A stretch of 19,451 nt of DNA from assembly GCA_002420235.1 (NCBI GenBank), contig DIHQ01000133.1, positions 41,601-61,051 on the forward strand. The letters run 5' to 3'. The notes under the pieces were generated by a model. The model saw only the letters and a program-made list of their open reading frames with translations, was not told the DNA's origin and ran no database searches. Numbering within the stretch: the stretch's first letter is position 1; each line of letters starts with the position of its first letter. Shown here one piece after another: positions 11,947-19,451 of this stretch. Origin of the DNA: Flavobacteriales bacterium UBA5692. Lineage in GTDB: Bacteria > Bacteroidota > Bacteroidia > Flavobacteriales_D > Sanyastnellaceae. A program made the translations under genes and the position numbers.

Positions 11947-14757
11947 CTAATTCACCACAATGTTGACGATTCGACCTGGCACCACGATGACCTTTCGAAC
12001 TGTTTTGTCTCCGATGTAATCATTGGTTTTTTTATGCGTAAGCACCTCACGTTCAACTGATTTTGGATTCATGTCGGCTGGAACTCTCAGTTGGAAACGG
12101 ACTTTGCCGTTGAAAGAAACGGGATAGGTGACCTCGTCTTCGGTCAGCCATCGCTCTTCGGCAGATGGCCAAGCTTGGTCCAGCACACTGTTCGTCCCTC
12201 CGCATAGCAGCCAAAGTTCTTCTGCCAGGTGCGGGGCTACAGGGCTGACTAAAATGGCCAATGGCCGCAAGAGCTCAGGATTTTGAGCCTTGATTTCGAG
12301 GAGTTCGTTGACGCCAATCATCAATGCGCTGATTACCGTGTTGAAGGCATGGCGGTCCAAGTCGTCGCTGACTTTTTTGATGGTCTTGTGCAGGACGCGG
12401 TACTGTGCATCAGAGGCGACGGAACTGGCATCAGTTTGATTACACAGGCGGTAAAGTTTGCGCAAGAAATTATGCACTCCGCTGATTCCTTGTGTGTCCC
12501 AGGGTTTATGCTGCGTAAGAGGCCCCAAGAACATTTCATAGCACCGTAAGGTGTCTGCGCCATAGCGTTCCACTAGGTCATCTGGGGTTTGAACGTTGAA
12601 TTTGGACTTGGACATTTTTTCTACCTCGTGGCCGCATGTGTAATCTCCGTCTTCGTTGAGCACGAATTTGGCGTTTGCATACTCGGGTCGCCAAGCTTTG
12701 AAGGCTTCCATGTCAAGTTTATCCGATTGCACGAGATTGATGTCCACATGCAGGCGTTGCGTTTGGAATTCCTTACGCTTCTCCGACGTAACGAATTGGT
12801 CGGTGCCCTGGACACGGTAAACGAAGTTGGAACGCCCAAGAATCATACCTTGGTTGATCATTCGCTTGAACGGTTCTTTGAAACCAATCCATCCGCGATC
12901 AAATAAAAATTTGGTCCAGAATCGGGAGTATAAAAGGTGACCTGTTGTATGCTCAGCACCGCCAACATACAGATCGACCTGTCCCCAATAATCTGATTTT
13001 TCACGGGCACAAAATTCAGCGCCATTCCTCGGGTCCATGTACCGCAAAAAATACCAGCTGGAACCAGCCCAACCGGGCATGGTGTTGTATTCCATGCGTT
13101 CACCGCGGGTGACATTCCAGTCTTCCTTTTTGGCCCGCGCCAGCGGAGGGGCTCCATCTTCTGTTGGGAGGTAGGCATCCACTGGGGGAAGGGTGACTTG
13201 CTCGTCCCGAATTAAATGGGGAATCTCACCTTGATAACAAATGGGGAAAGGCTCTCCCCAGTAACGCTGGCGGCTGAAAACCGCATCGCGTAGTCGGTAG
13301 TTGACCTGTCCCATACCAACGCGCTTTTCCTCGAGGTGAGCGATGGCAATTGGAATGGCTTCAACCGGTGTCTTTCCGTCAAATTCACCTGAATTGCAAA
13401 GAGGGATGTCTTTTTCTGTATAAACTGCTTCATCGGCATCAACACCTCTGAATATTGTAGGTATCGGAAGCGCGAAAGCCTTAGCGAATTTCCAATCGCG
13501 CTCGTCCCCTGCTGGCACAGCCATGATGGCTCCGGTGCCGTACCCGGCCAAAACGTAATCCGCAATCCACACGGGAATTTTTGCACCCGTTAATGGATGC
13601 AAGGCATACCCCCCGGTGAAACATCCGGTTACTTCGTAGTCCCCCGCGCCTTGGCGTTCACGTTCGGATTTTTTTGCAGCAGCTCTTTGATAGGCTTTCA
13701 CGGATTCCAATTGATCTGCACTGGTCAGGGACTCGACAAGGCCATGTTCGGGCGCCAATACCATGAAGCTAACGCCGTATATAGTTTCTGGTCTGGTCGT
13801 GAACACTTCAATGGTATTCCCAGAATCATCGGCAATTTCGAAATGTACGGAGGCGCCTTCGCTTCGTCCGATCCAATTGCGTTGCGCTTCCTTTATGCTG
13901 TCCGTCCAATCGAGAGTCTGCAAATCTTCGATAAGACGCTGGGAGAATGCAGATATACGCAATATCCACTGACGCATCCGCCTGCGGATAACGGAATGGC
14001 CGCCCCGTTCGCTTAGTCCGTCTTTAACTTCGTCATTGGCCAAAACCGTTCCAAGAGCTGGACACCAATTGACTTCGCTTTCTGCCAGGTAAGCGAGTCT
14101 GAATTGCATGAGGATATGCGATTGCGCCTTGGCATCGCACAGTTTCCATTGATCAGCTGTGAGTGCCCCGTCGAAGGCTTCATCCCAAGGATATTGACCA
14201 GCGGGTAGCACTTTCCACCATTTAGCAGCACAGGCGGGCTCAACGTCGTTTAAGCCATCGGACCGTAAAGCATTTATGAGCGACGAAATGGGTTTGGCGC
14301 AGTTAGCTTCAATGTCGTACCAGGACTCGAACAATTCTGCAAAAATCCATTGCGTCCAGCGGTAGTAATCTGGATCACTTGTGCGGACTTCACGGGACCA
14401 GTCGTAGCAAAATCCAAGTTGATCCAATTGTTCACGGTAACGGGCTATGTTCGCTTCTGTCGTCACAGCAGGATGTTGGCCGGTCTGAATAGCATACTGT
14501 TCTGCGGGAAGTCCGAAGCTGTCGTAGCCCATTGGGTGTAAAACGTTGAAACCTTGGTGTCGCTTGTACCGTGCATAAACGTCACTTGCTATGTATCCGA
14601 GAGGATGCCCAACGTGGAGGCCAGCGCCTGATGGGTATGGGAACATATCGAGAACATAGAATTTCTTCTTTGTGGGGTCCTCGGTAACCTTGTAGGCTTC
14701 AGATGCTTTCCAATTCGCCTGCCAGCGGTGTTCAATTGCTCGAAAATCGTATTCCAT
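11947..14757 (-). CDS. leuS: Leucyl-tRNA synthetase
   Basis: Charges tRNA-Leu with leucine in the cytoplasm. The start chosen is ATG 14757 (MEYDFRAIEHRWQ), giving 936 residues; a TTG four codons upstream is unlikely. Class I motifs are present: HIGH as HVGH within PYPSGAGLHVGHP (residues about 40-52) and EKMSKSK (about 710-716). The CP1 editing domain keeps the threonine-rich TTRPETIYG and the two aspartates of DERD (about 414-417), but the histidine usually before this motif is glycine (VPAGDERD). It is longer than the ~860-residue E. coli enzyme, with extra sequence before the editing domain (around residues 150-225), as in many Bacteroidota. The C-terminal anticodon-binding and tail domains are present. 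It diverges from the deacetylase gene. Confidence 0.97.
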   Translation of the reverse strand: MEYDFRAIEHRWQANWKASEAYKVTEDPTKKKFYVLDMFPYPSGAGLHVGHPLGYIASDVYARYKRHQGFNVLHPMGYDSFGLPAEQYAIQTGQHPAVTTEANIARYREQLDQLGFCYDWSREVRTSDPDYYRWTQWIFAELFESWYDIEANCAKPISSLINALRSDGLNDVEPACAAKWWKVLPAGQYPWDEAFDGALTADQWKLCDAKAQSHILMQFRLAYLAESEVNWCPALGTVLANDEVKDGLSERGGHSVIRRRMRQWILRISAFSQRLIEDLQTLDWTDSIKEAQRNWIGRSEGASVHFEIADDSGNTIEVFTTRPETIYGVSFMVLAPEHGLVESLTSADQLESVKAYQRAAAKKSERERQGAGDYEVTGCFTGGYALHPLTGAKIPVWIADYVLAGYGTGAIMAVPAGDERDWKFAKAFALPIPTIFRGVDADEAVYTEKDIPLCNSGEFDGKTPVEAIPIAIAHLEEKRVGMGQVNYRLRDAVFSRQRYWGEPFPICYQGEIPHLIRDEQVTLPPVDAYLPTEDGAPPLARAKKEDWNVTRGERMEYNTMPGWAGSSWYFLRYMDPRNGAEFCAREKSDYWGQVDLYVGGAEHTTGHLLYSRFWTKFLFDRGWIGFKEPFKRMINQGMILGRSNFVYRVQGTDQFVTSEKRKEFQTQRLHVDINLVQSDKLDMEAFKAWRPEYANAKFVLNEDGDYTCGHEVEKMSKSKFNVQTPDDLVERYGADTLRCYEMFLGPLTQHKPWDTQGISGVHNFLRKLYRLCNQTDASSVASDAQYRVLHKTIKKVSDDLDRHAFNTVISALMIGVNELLEIKAQNPELLRPLAILVSPVAPHLAEELWLLCGGTNSVLDQAWPSAEERWLTEDEVTYPVSFNGKVRFQLRVPADMNPKSVEREVLTHKKTNDYIGDKTVRKVIVVPGRIVNIVVN

Positions 14758-14805
14758 GAGGCTTGCCAATTCGTTTCAAAGGTAGTCCCTCGGTATCTTT
14801 CGGAC

Positions 14806-15435
14806 GTGTATTTGCGGCAGACACCTTCCATTGCCAGAGCAATGGCTTCACAGTTGACTTGGAGCGGACCCCAATTTGTGGACAGTCAGCCTTCGTTGTA
14901 CTTGACTTTCGACGACGGGCCGCACCCGGTTATCACAAGACAAGTCATTGAGATATTAGGCCGGTTTGAAGCGCCAGCCACGTTTTTTTGTGTGGGAGAA
15001 AATATTGAAAAACACCCGGAGATATTAGAAGTGTTGGTGGAAAATGGTCATGCCATAGGCAACCATTCTTATGCTCACGAATCGGGTTGGAGCACCTCTA
15101 GATATGCTTACCTGAAAAGCTTCCTCAAGTGCCAGACGCTCACCCAGGCAAAATGGTTTCGACCGCCTTACGGCCGCATTACCCGGCCCCAGGCGGAGGT
15201 TATTTTAGCGGAGACTGAGGTGGTTATGTGGGATGTCTTGAGCGCAGACTTTGACGTAAAAAAAACACCAGAGGATTGTTTGGAACAGCTTTTGGTTAAC
15301 ACCCGGCCCGGGGCCATAGTGGTATTCCATGATTCAGTTCGTGCTGCTCCCCGCCTGCTCAACATTCTGGAGCCTTATTTGCGTTGGCTTAGAGACGAGG
15401 GATATGCATGCAAGCTGTTGCCTTCTCGGACTTAA
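14806..15435 (+). CDS. NodB-type polysaccharide deacetylase family protein
   Basis: Predicted metal-dependent removal of acetyl groups from N-acetylated sugars, perhaps in peptidoglycan or exopolysaccharide. All five NodB motifs are readable: TFDDG (34-38, catalytic and metal aspartates), HSYAH (87-91, metal histidines), RPPYG (119-123), the MWDVLSADFD segment and VVFHDS with its histidine (175). I chose GTG 14806 (VYLRQTPSIARAM), because similar Bacteroidota proteins begin near this point; the open frame extends to 14728, but that part overlaps leuS. This gives 209 residues with no clear signal peptide. The actual substrate cannot be told. Its stop overlaps the convergent DUF349 gene by four bases. 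Confidence 0.9.
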   Translation: MYLRQTPSIARAMASQLTWSGPQFVDSQPSLYLTFDDGPHPVITRQVIEILGRFEAPATFFCVGENIEKHPEILEVLVENGHAIGNHSYAHESGWSTSRYAYLKSFLKCQTLTQAKWFRPPYGRITRPQAEVILAETEVVMWDVLSADFDVKKTPEDCLEQLLVNTRPGAIVVFHDSVRAAPRLLNILEPYLRWLRDEGYACKLLPSRT

Positions 15436-17168
15436 TCCGGGTTGTTATCGTCGGCTTTTTCGGATTGAGTCTTTTGAACTGTTTGCCGGAGCATTTTCAA
15501 TTTGGACTTGATGTCTTCCACCTCTTCCTTATCCGCTCCCATGGATTTCTCGTATTGACTGCGGATACTTTCCGCTCCTTTGCCTGTGAATCGTTCTAAA
15601 TTTTCTTCCGTCTTGCTGATGCGGCTAATTAAGCGGTCGAGTTTCTCCCGCAAAATTCGCTGTTCGCGCTTTATGCTTTGCACGTCTGATTGTAACAAAT
15701 TGTCGAGACGCTGCTTGTACGTTTCCATGGCGCGTTCTGACTTCTGAGCGCTCAATGCATCATAGTGGGTATCCATGGCAGTGCGGTAAGCATCCATAAC
15801 CTTGTCTAAGGTTTTTCGAGGCACGAATCCAATTGCATTCCATCGCACGGAGAACGCTTTCAATGCATCTAGGTCGTTTTTGCGCTTGCCGCTCAATTCA
15901 AATACCTTGATTTCTTCGATGAGTGAAATCTTATGCTTGTAGTTTTCCTTCTCCTCCTCGATTTTTCCTGTCATTTCAGCTTTCCGTGCTTTGAAAAAGC
16001 TGTCTTGGGCTTTGCGGAAACGGCGCCAAAGTTTCTGCTCGTCACGTGGAGCACACGCTCCTACGGTCTTCCATTCTTTTTGAAGATCCATCATCTTCGG
16101 CCCGTCCTCACGCCAGTTTGTGCTCTTGGCTAAGTCTTCTGCACGTTTAATGAGGGCTTGTTTTTCAGCCTTGAAGGCGTTGCTTACCTCTTTTTGCGCG
16201 TCATAGAACAGTTGCTTTTTACCGAAGAAGACATCGGCTAACTCACGGAATTGTGCCCACAAAGGCTCGTTTTTTTCCTTACCGGCAAACCCTGTCGTCT
16301 TCCACTGCTTTTGCAAGTCCAAAACGCGGGCAGTGGCTTTTTGCCAGGCGGCATGTGAGGCCTCTACTTCTTCAACAACCACCTCACGAAGTTTTTCAAT
16401 CAACCCCGTCTTTTCTTCTGCATTGGTTTTGAAAGTTTCTCGGATCTCATCGTAATGTGCTTTCGCCTCTTCGAATACTGGGCGAATGATGTCGAAAAAG
16501 CTTTCAGAAAGTTCCTGATATGTATCTCTAGGGGAAGGTCCCACATCCATCCATTGCTTTTGAAGTGCTCGGGCGTGTTTTTGGCGATCGTTGAGTGATT
16601 CAATCAAGGAAAGGGCTTTCGCTCCCTCGATAAGGTCTTGCTTCTTCTTCAGATTGATCTTGAGGTCATGTTCTTTAAGTTCCTTGTAGATGTTGATGTT
16701 GTAGAAAAATTCATCCTGCAATCGGTAGTACTGATCATGAATAGGCTTGTACTGGTCACCCGGAACATCTCCAACAGCGCCCCATGCTTCTCGGACTTCA
16801 TTAAATACTGCAAATGCAGCGCCAATATTCTCCTCTTCCTGGATAGTATGTCGCAGGCGTTCAAGCATCTCTTTTTTCTTTTCTAGATTGGCCCTCTGTT
16901 CGTCGGCCACTTGCTTACGCCATACTTTTTCGCGTTCCTTGAAGGTGGCAACGGCGGCCTCAAAGGCTTCTTCTTCTGGCGCAGGTTGATATTCGAATAC
17001 GGCATCGGATTCTTTTGATGCAGAAGCCCAAGCTTCGCGTTGTTTTCTCACTTCCTCTTTCGTCAGGTTGCGAAACTTCTCGATGGCCTCGCGCACTTCA
17101 ACGCGGATGCTTTCCAAGTCCTCCTGGTCGAGTAATTGCTGAATATGGGGTAAAATCTCAGACCTCAT
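15432..17168 (-). CDS. Five-repeat DUF349 protein, charged and helical
   Basis: Function unknown; DUF349 proteins of this multi-repeat kind are widespread in Bacteroidota. The 578-residue protein is almost wholly helical and highly charged, with no signal peptide or membrane segment, so it is probably cytoplasmic. Five repeats are marked by tryptophans at 129, 206, 289, 366 and 443, each in a (E/Q/R)W...(V/I/T)G context followed by a helix rich in aromatic residues (for example WRRFRKAQDSFF). Spacing is 77, 83, 77 and 77 residues. A long coiled coil (about 475-560) follows, and the end is acidic (ADDNNPD). Start is ATG 17168. It is divergent from recX with about 80 bases between, a likely shared promoter region. 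A structural or nucleoid-related role would be speculation. Confidence 0.88.
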   Translation of the reverse strand: MRSEILPHIQQLLDQEDLESIRVEVREAIEKFRNLTKEEVRKQREAWASASKESDAVFEYQPAPEEEAFEAAVATFKEREKVWRKQVADEQRANLEKKKEMLERLRHTIQEEENIGAAFAVFNEVREAWGAVGDVPGDQYKPIHDQYYRLQDEFFYNINIYKELKEHDLKINLKKKQDLIEGAKALSLIESLNDRQKHARALQKQWMDVGPSPRDTYQELSESFFDIIRPVFEEAKAHYDEIRETFKTNAEEKTGLIEKLREVVVEEVEASHAAWQKATARVLDLQKQWKTTGFAGKEKNEPLWAQFRELADVFFGKKQLFYDAQKEVSNAFKAEKQALIKRAEDLAKSTNWREDGPKMMDLQKEWKTVGACAPRDEQKLWRRFRKAQDSFFKARKAEMTGKIEEEKENYKHKISLIEEIKVFELSGKRKNDLDALKAFSVRWNAIGFVPRKTLDKVMDAYRTAMDTHYDALSAQKSERAMETYKQRLDNLLQSDVQSIKREQRILREKLDRLISRISKTEENLERFTGKGAESIRSQYEKSMGADKEEVEDIKSKLKMLRQTVQKTQSEKADDNNPD

Positions 17169-17250
17169 GGGTCGACGCTTTTAATCTTTCAGATTGCAAA
17201 TATCGTGTACAGCCTTGTTTTCCCGGCATTTTGGGGCAATTTCGCGATTC

Positions 17251-17691
17251 ATGCAGGACGAATTGAAAGAAAAAATGCGCCGGTGGTGCAGTAAGCAAGA
17301 ACGGTGCATGGGGGATGTTAGGCGAAAGTTAGAAGGGCAAACTGATGATCAGGACTCAATCATTGCCATCCTGCAGGGATTGGTGGAGGACGGATTTATA
17401 TCGGATGAGCGGTTCTTAACATCCTATGTTCGCACACATGCCGATCATAAGGCATGGGGTCCGCGAAAAATTGCACACGGCCTGCGGGTCAAGGGGTTCT
17501 CGATTGCAGACTCAAAAGCGGCAGCCGCGGCACACCCCCAAGCGGCTTATCAAGCGTCACTCGCTTCACTCGTGGAGCGTCGTCGAACCGAATTGCCAGA
17601 AAAGCGGGAACGAGTTATCCGGTTCTTGGTGGCTCGGGGATTTGCTGTGAATGACATATTGCGTGCCATTAAAGAAGCAGAGAAGCGCTGA
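17251..17691 (+). CDS. recX: Regulatory protein RecX
   Basis: RecX binds RecA filaments and limits recombination activity. The start chosen is ATG 17251 (MQDELKEKMRRWCSKQERC), giving 146 residues, typical of Bacteroidota RecX; the frame is open to 17194, but that extension is unlike the family. Features include the N-terminal helix pair with CSKQERC and VRRKL, then LVEDGFISDERFLTSYVR, WGPRKIAHGLRVKGF and the C-terminal RVIRFLVARGFAVNDILRAI, i.e. three tandem three-helix units. It is first in a compact run with prfB (16 bases later) and fumC, so it is probably cotranscribed. recA itself is not in the window. Confidence 0.9.
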   Translation: MQDELKEKMRRWCSKQERCMGDVRRKLEGQTDDQDSIIAILQGLVEDGFISDERFLTSYVRTHADHKAWGPRKIAHGLRVKGFSIADSKAAAAAHPQAAYQASLASLVERRRTELPEKRERVIRFLVARGFAVNDILRAIKEAEKR

Positions 17692-17707
17692 ATTACCTTT
17701 GCAACGA

Positions 17708-18817
17708 ATGATTACGATTGATCAGCTTAATGCACTGCTTTCGCGCGTGGAAGACTTGAAAGATTATTTAGCTATTGATGCCAAGCGCGTCGAAATTGCT
17801 GAGGAGGAGAAGCGCACACAGGACCCCGATTTTTGGAATAATTCCAAGAAAGCGGAACAAGTCATGAAGCGCTTGCGAACGTTGAAATCTTGGACGCAAA
17901 GCTTCGATGAATGCCGTTCAGCTGTTGACGATGCGCAGGTGTTTTTTGAATTTATGAAAGCAGGAGAGGCAGAGGATCATGAGGTACAAGAAGCGTACGA
18001 TGCCGCCGTCGTTTCGGTGGAAGAACTTGAGTTTAAGAATATGCTTAGTGCGGAGGAGGACAGCCTGAATGCAATAATGCAAATAACGTCGGGTGCTGGC
18101 GGCACTGAAAGCTGCGATTGGGCTTACATGCTTTTGCGGATGTATAAGATGTACGGGGAGAACGCGAATTTCAAGGTTAGAGAATTGGATTTGCAAGAAG
18201 GCGATGTAGCTGGTATCAAGCAAGTCACAATGGAGTTCGACGGAGAATTTGCTTTCGGAATGTTGAAAGGAGAAAATGGGGTTCACCGGTTGGTGCGCAT
18301 AAGTCCGTTTGATAGCCAAGCTAGGAGGCACACTTCATTCGCATCTGTTTACGTTTATCCTTTAGTGGACGATTCAATAGAAATTGAAGTAAATCCGTCG
18401 GATATTTCGTGGGAGACATTCCGTTCTGGCGGCGCTGGTGGCCAGAATGTCAATAAGGTTGAGACCGGGGTTCGCCTTCGCCATGCTCCTACGGGAATTG
18501 TAGTTGACAACACGGAGACACGCAGTCAGTTGGGCAATAAAGAGAAGGCAATGCAGCTCTTGAAGTCTCAATTGTTTGAAATCGAACTAGCGAAGCGCAA
18601 TGAAGCTCGTGCCGAAATTGAAGCCGGCAAGAAGAAAATCGAATGGGGGTCCCAAATCCGTTCGTACGTCATGCAACCATATAAGATGGTTAAGGACGTG
18701 CGCACCAATTACGAAACTTCCAATGTGGACGCGGTGATGAACGGCGAAATCGAAGGTTTCCTGAAGGCGTACTTGATGCAGGCCGGATCTGGGGCTAAAC
18801 ATATAGAACAAACCTAA
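17708..18817 (+). CDS. prfB: Peptide chain release factor 2, in-frame
   Basis: RF2 ends translation at UGA and UAA. Starting at ATG 17708 (MITIDQLNALL) it has 369 residues, as E. coli RF2. The codon-reading tripeptide SPF lies at 199-201, which marks RF2 over RF1 (PxT), and the catalytic GGQ at 244-246. In many bacteria prfB needs a +1 frameshift at an early CTT TGA; here the matching place reads GAT TAT TTA GCT ATT GAT in one frame, so no frameshift or UGA autoregulation is encoded. The coil-rich N-terminal domain follows normally (DAKRVEIAEEEKRT). It follows recX by 16 bases and precedes fumC by 5. Confidence 0.97.
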   Translation: MITIDQLNALLSRVEDLKDYLAIDAKRVEIAEEEKRTQDPDFWNNSKKAEQVMKRLRTLKSWTQSFDECRSAVDDAQVFFEFMKAGEAEDHEVQEAYDAAVVSVEELEFKNMLSAEEDSLNAIMQITSGAGGTESCDWAYMLLRMYKMYGENANFKVRELDLQEGDVAGIKQVTMEFDGEFAFGMLKGENGVHRLVRISPFDSQARRHTSFASVYVYPLVDDSIEIEVNPSDISWETFRSGGAGGQNVNKVETGVRLRHAPTGIVVDNTETRSQLGNKEKAMQLLKSQLFEIELAKRNEARAEIEAGKKKIEWGSQIRSYVMQPYKMVKDVRTNYETSNVDAVMNGEIEGFLKAYLMQAGSGAKHIEQT

Positions 18818-18822
18818 AATTC

Positions 18823-19451
18823 ATGAGTGCTTACCGAATCGAAAAAGATACGATTGGCGAGGTCAAGGTACCCGCAGATGCGCTTTGGGGTCCTCAAACC
18901 GAGCGTTCCCGCAACAACTTTAAGATTGGCCCTTCTGGCTCAATGCCATCAGGAATTATCGAGGCTTTCGCCTACTTGAAAAAAGCAGCCGCATTAACCA
19001 ATGCGGAACTCGGGGGATTGGAACAGAGTAAATGCGATTTGATCACCCAATCCTGTGATGAAATTATCGCCGGCCAGTGGGCGGATCAATTTCCATTAGT
19101 GGTCTGGCAAACCGGTTCTGGAACCCAATCAAACATGAACGTAAACGAAGTGGTAGCCAATCGCTGCCATTTAATCAATGGGGGTGTGCTAGGGATAGGA
19201 GCCCCCCCCGTTCATCCAAACGATGACGTCAACAAATCACAATCGTCCAATGATACCTTTCCAACGGCCATGCACATTGCGGCTTACAAAGAGGTTATGC
19301 AAACCACGGCTCCGGGAGTGAATCGCTTGCGCGATGCTCTGCAGGCGAAGGCAGATGCGTTTTCTGAAGTGGTCAAAATCGGCCGTACTCATCTTATGGA
19401 CGCTACGCCACTGACACTTGGACAAGAATTCAGCGGGTATGTCGCTCAATT
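18823..19451 (+). CDS. fumC: Class II fumarate hydratase, 3' end outside window
   Basis: Interconverts fumarate and malate in the TCA cycle; a cytoplasmic homotetramer. The frame starts at ATG 18823 (MSAYRIEKDTIGEV), five bases after prfB, and runs without a stop to the window edge, giving about 209 of an expected ~465 residues. Family motifs are clear: ALWGPQTERSRNNF, TGSGTQSNMNVNEV, HPNDDVNKSQSSND with FPTAMHIAA, and GRTHLMDATPLTLGQE, which holds the catalytic histidine. The GSSAMPGKVNP signature would lie beyond the edge. These motifs are those of FumC and not of aspartase (which has a different lead-in) or class I fumarase. A run of eight C (19202-19209) encodes part of GAPPVHP and does not break the frame. 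Confidence 0.95.
   Translation, partial: MSAYRIEKDTIGEVKVPADALWGPQTERSRNNFKIGPSGSMPSGIIEAFAYLKKAAALTNAELGGLEQSKCDLITQSCDEIIAGQWADQFPLVVWQTGSGTQSNMNVNEVVANRCHLINGGVLGIGAPPVHPNDDVNKSQSSNDTFPTAMHIAAYKEVMQTTAPGVNRLRDALQAKADAFSEVVKIGRTHLMDATPLTLGQEFSGYVAQ

Noticed and set aside
15933..16886. Hydrophobic-looking open frames antisense to the DUF349 gene
   Set aside because: Lys/Glu-rich sense codons give Phe/Leu-rich antisense translations, which explains the apparent membrane segments.
17169..17250. Bacteroidota-type promoter (GATATTTG near 17200, minus strand) for the DUF349 gene
   Set aside because: The -7-like element is one base off and no TTTG lies at the expected upstream distance, so I do not list it as a promoter.
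19201..19210. Run of eight C as a phase-variation tract or frameshift in fumC
   Set aside because: The reading frame and protein motifs are correct on both sides of the run, and fumC is a housekeeping gene, so it is most simply three proline/alanine codons.

Overview
The window looks like ordinary chromosome from a Bacteroidota bacterium, most likely a marine or free-living member of the Flavobacteriales (Cryomorphaceae/Schleiferiaceae type). The main evidence is a type IX secretion (T9SS) C-terminal sorting domain, an N-terminal GCT...ACNF...DGSC repeat block common in marine Flavobacteriia, a multi-repeat DUF349 protein, a DnaG whose zinc ligands are mostly replaced, lipoproteins with short signal peptides, and few clear Shine-Dalgarno sequences. 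This placement is by recognition of protein families; no search was run.

Layout, left to right. (1) 1-2855, plus strand: the 3' part of dnaG (primase), closely followed by an MscS-type mechanosensitive channel. (2) 2819-4588, minus: recJ, whose 3' end overlaps the channel gene. (3) 4710-5696, plus: a cysteine-rich repeat lipoprotein, facing a minus-strand OmpA-type lipoprotein (5728-6702) across a palindromic terminator that includes the stop codon. (4) 6969-8420, minus: an aldehyde dehydrogenase of the 2-aminomuconate/2-hydroxymuconate semialdehyde type. (5) 8516-8615, plus: tRNA-Gln(UUG) with its own terminator. (6) 8642-11824, minus: two exported surface proteins in tandem, a T9SS cargo protein and then a protein carrying fourteen 14-residue repeats of the YadA-head type. 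(7) 11947-14757, minus: leuS, divergent from a NodB-type polysaccharide deacetylase (14806-15435). (8) 15432-17168, minus: a five-repeat DUF349 protein, divergent from a compact plus-strand run recX - prfB - fumC (17251 to the right edge, fumC cut).

Most of the window is housekeeping: replication priming (dnaG), repair and recombination (recJ, recX), translation (leuS, tRNA-Gln, prfB), central metabolism (fumC) and envelope upkeep (MscS, OmpA-like lipoprotein, deacetylase). The accessory-like part is the surface module at 4.7-5.7 kb and 8.6-11.8 kb: three exported proteins built on three different short repeats. The 402-residue fibre-like protein, which combines an EF-hand-like loop, a phage-fibre-like linker and a 14x14 beta-roll but has no visible outer-membrane anchor, is the most unusual object here. 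I found no CRISPR array, insertion sequence, integrase or defence system, and no clear new multi-gene system. No stretch longer than 300 bases lacks a gene.
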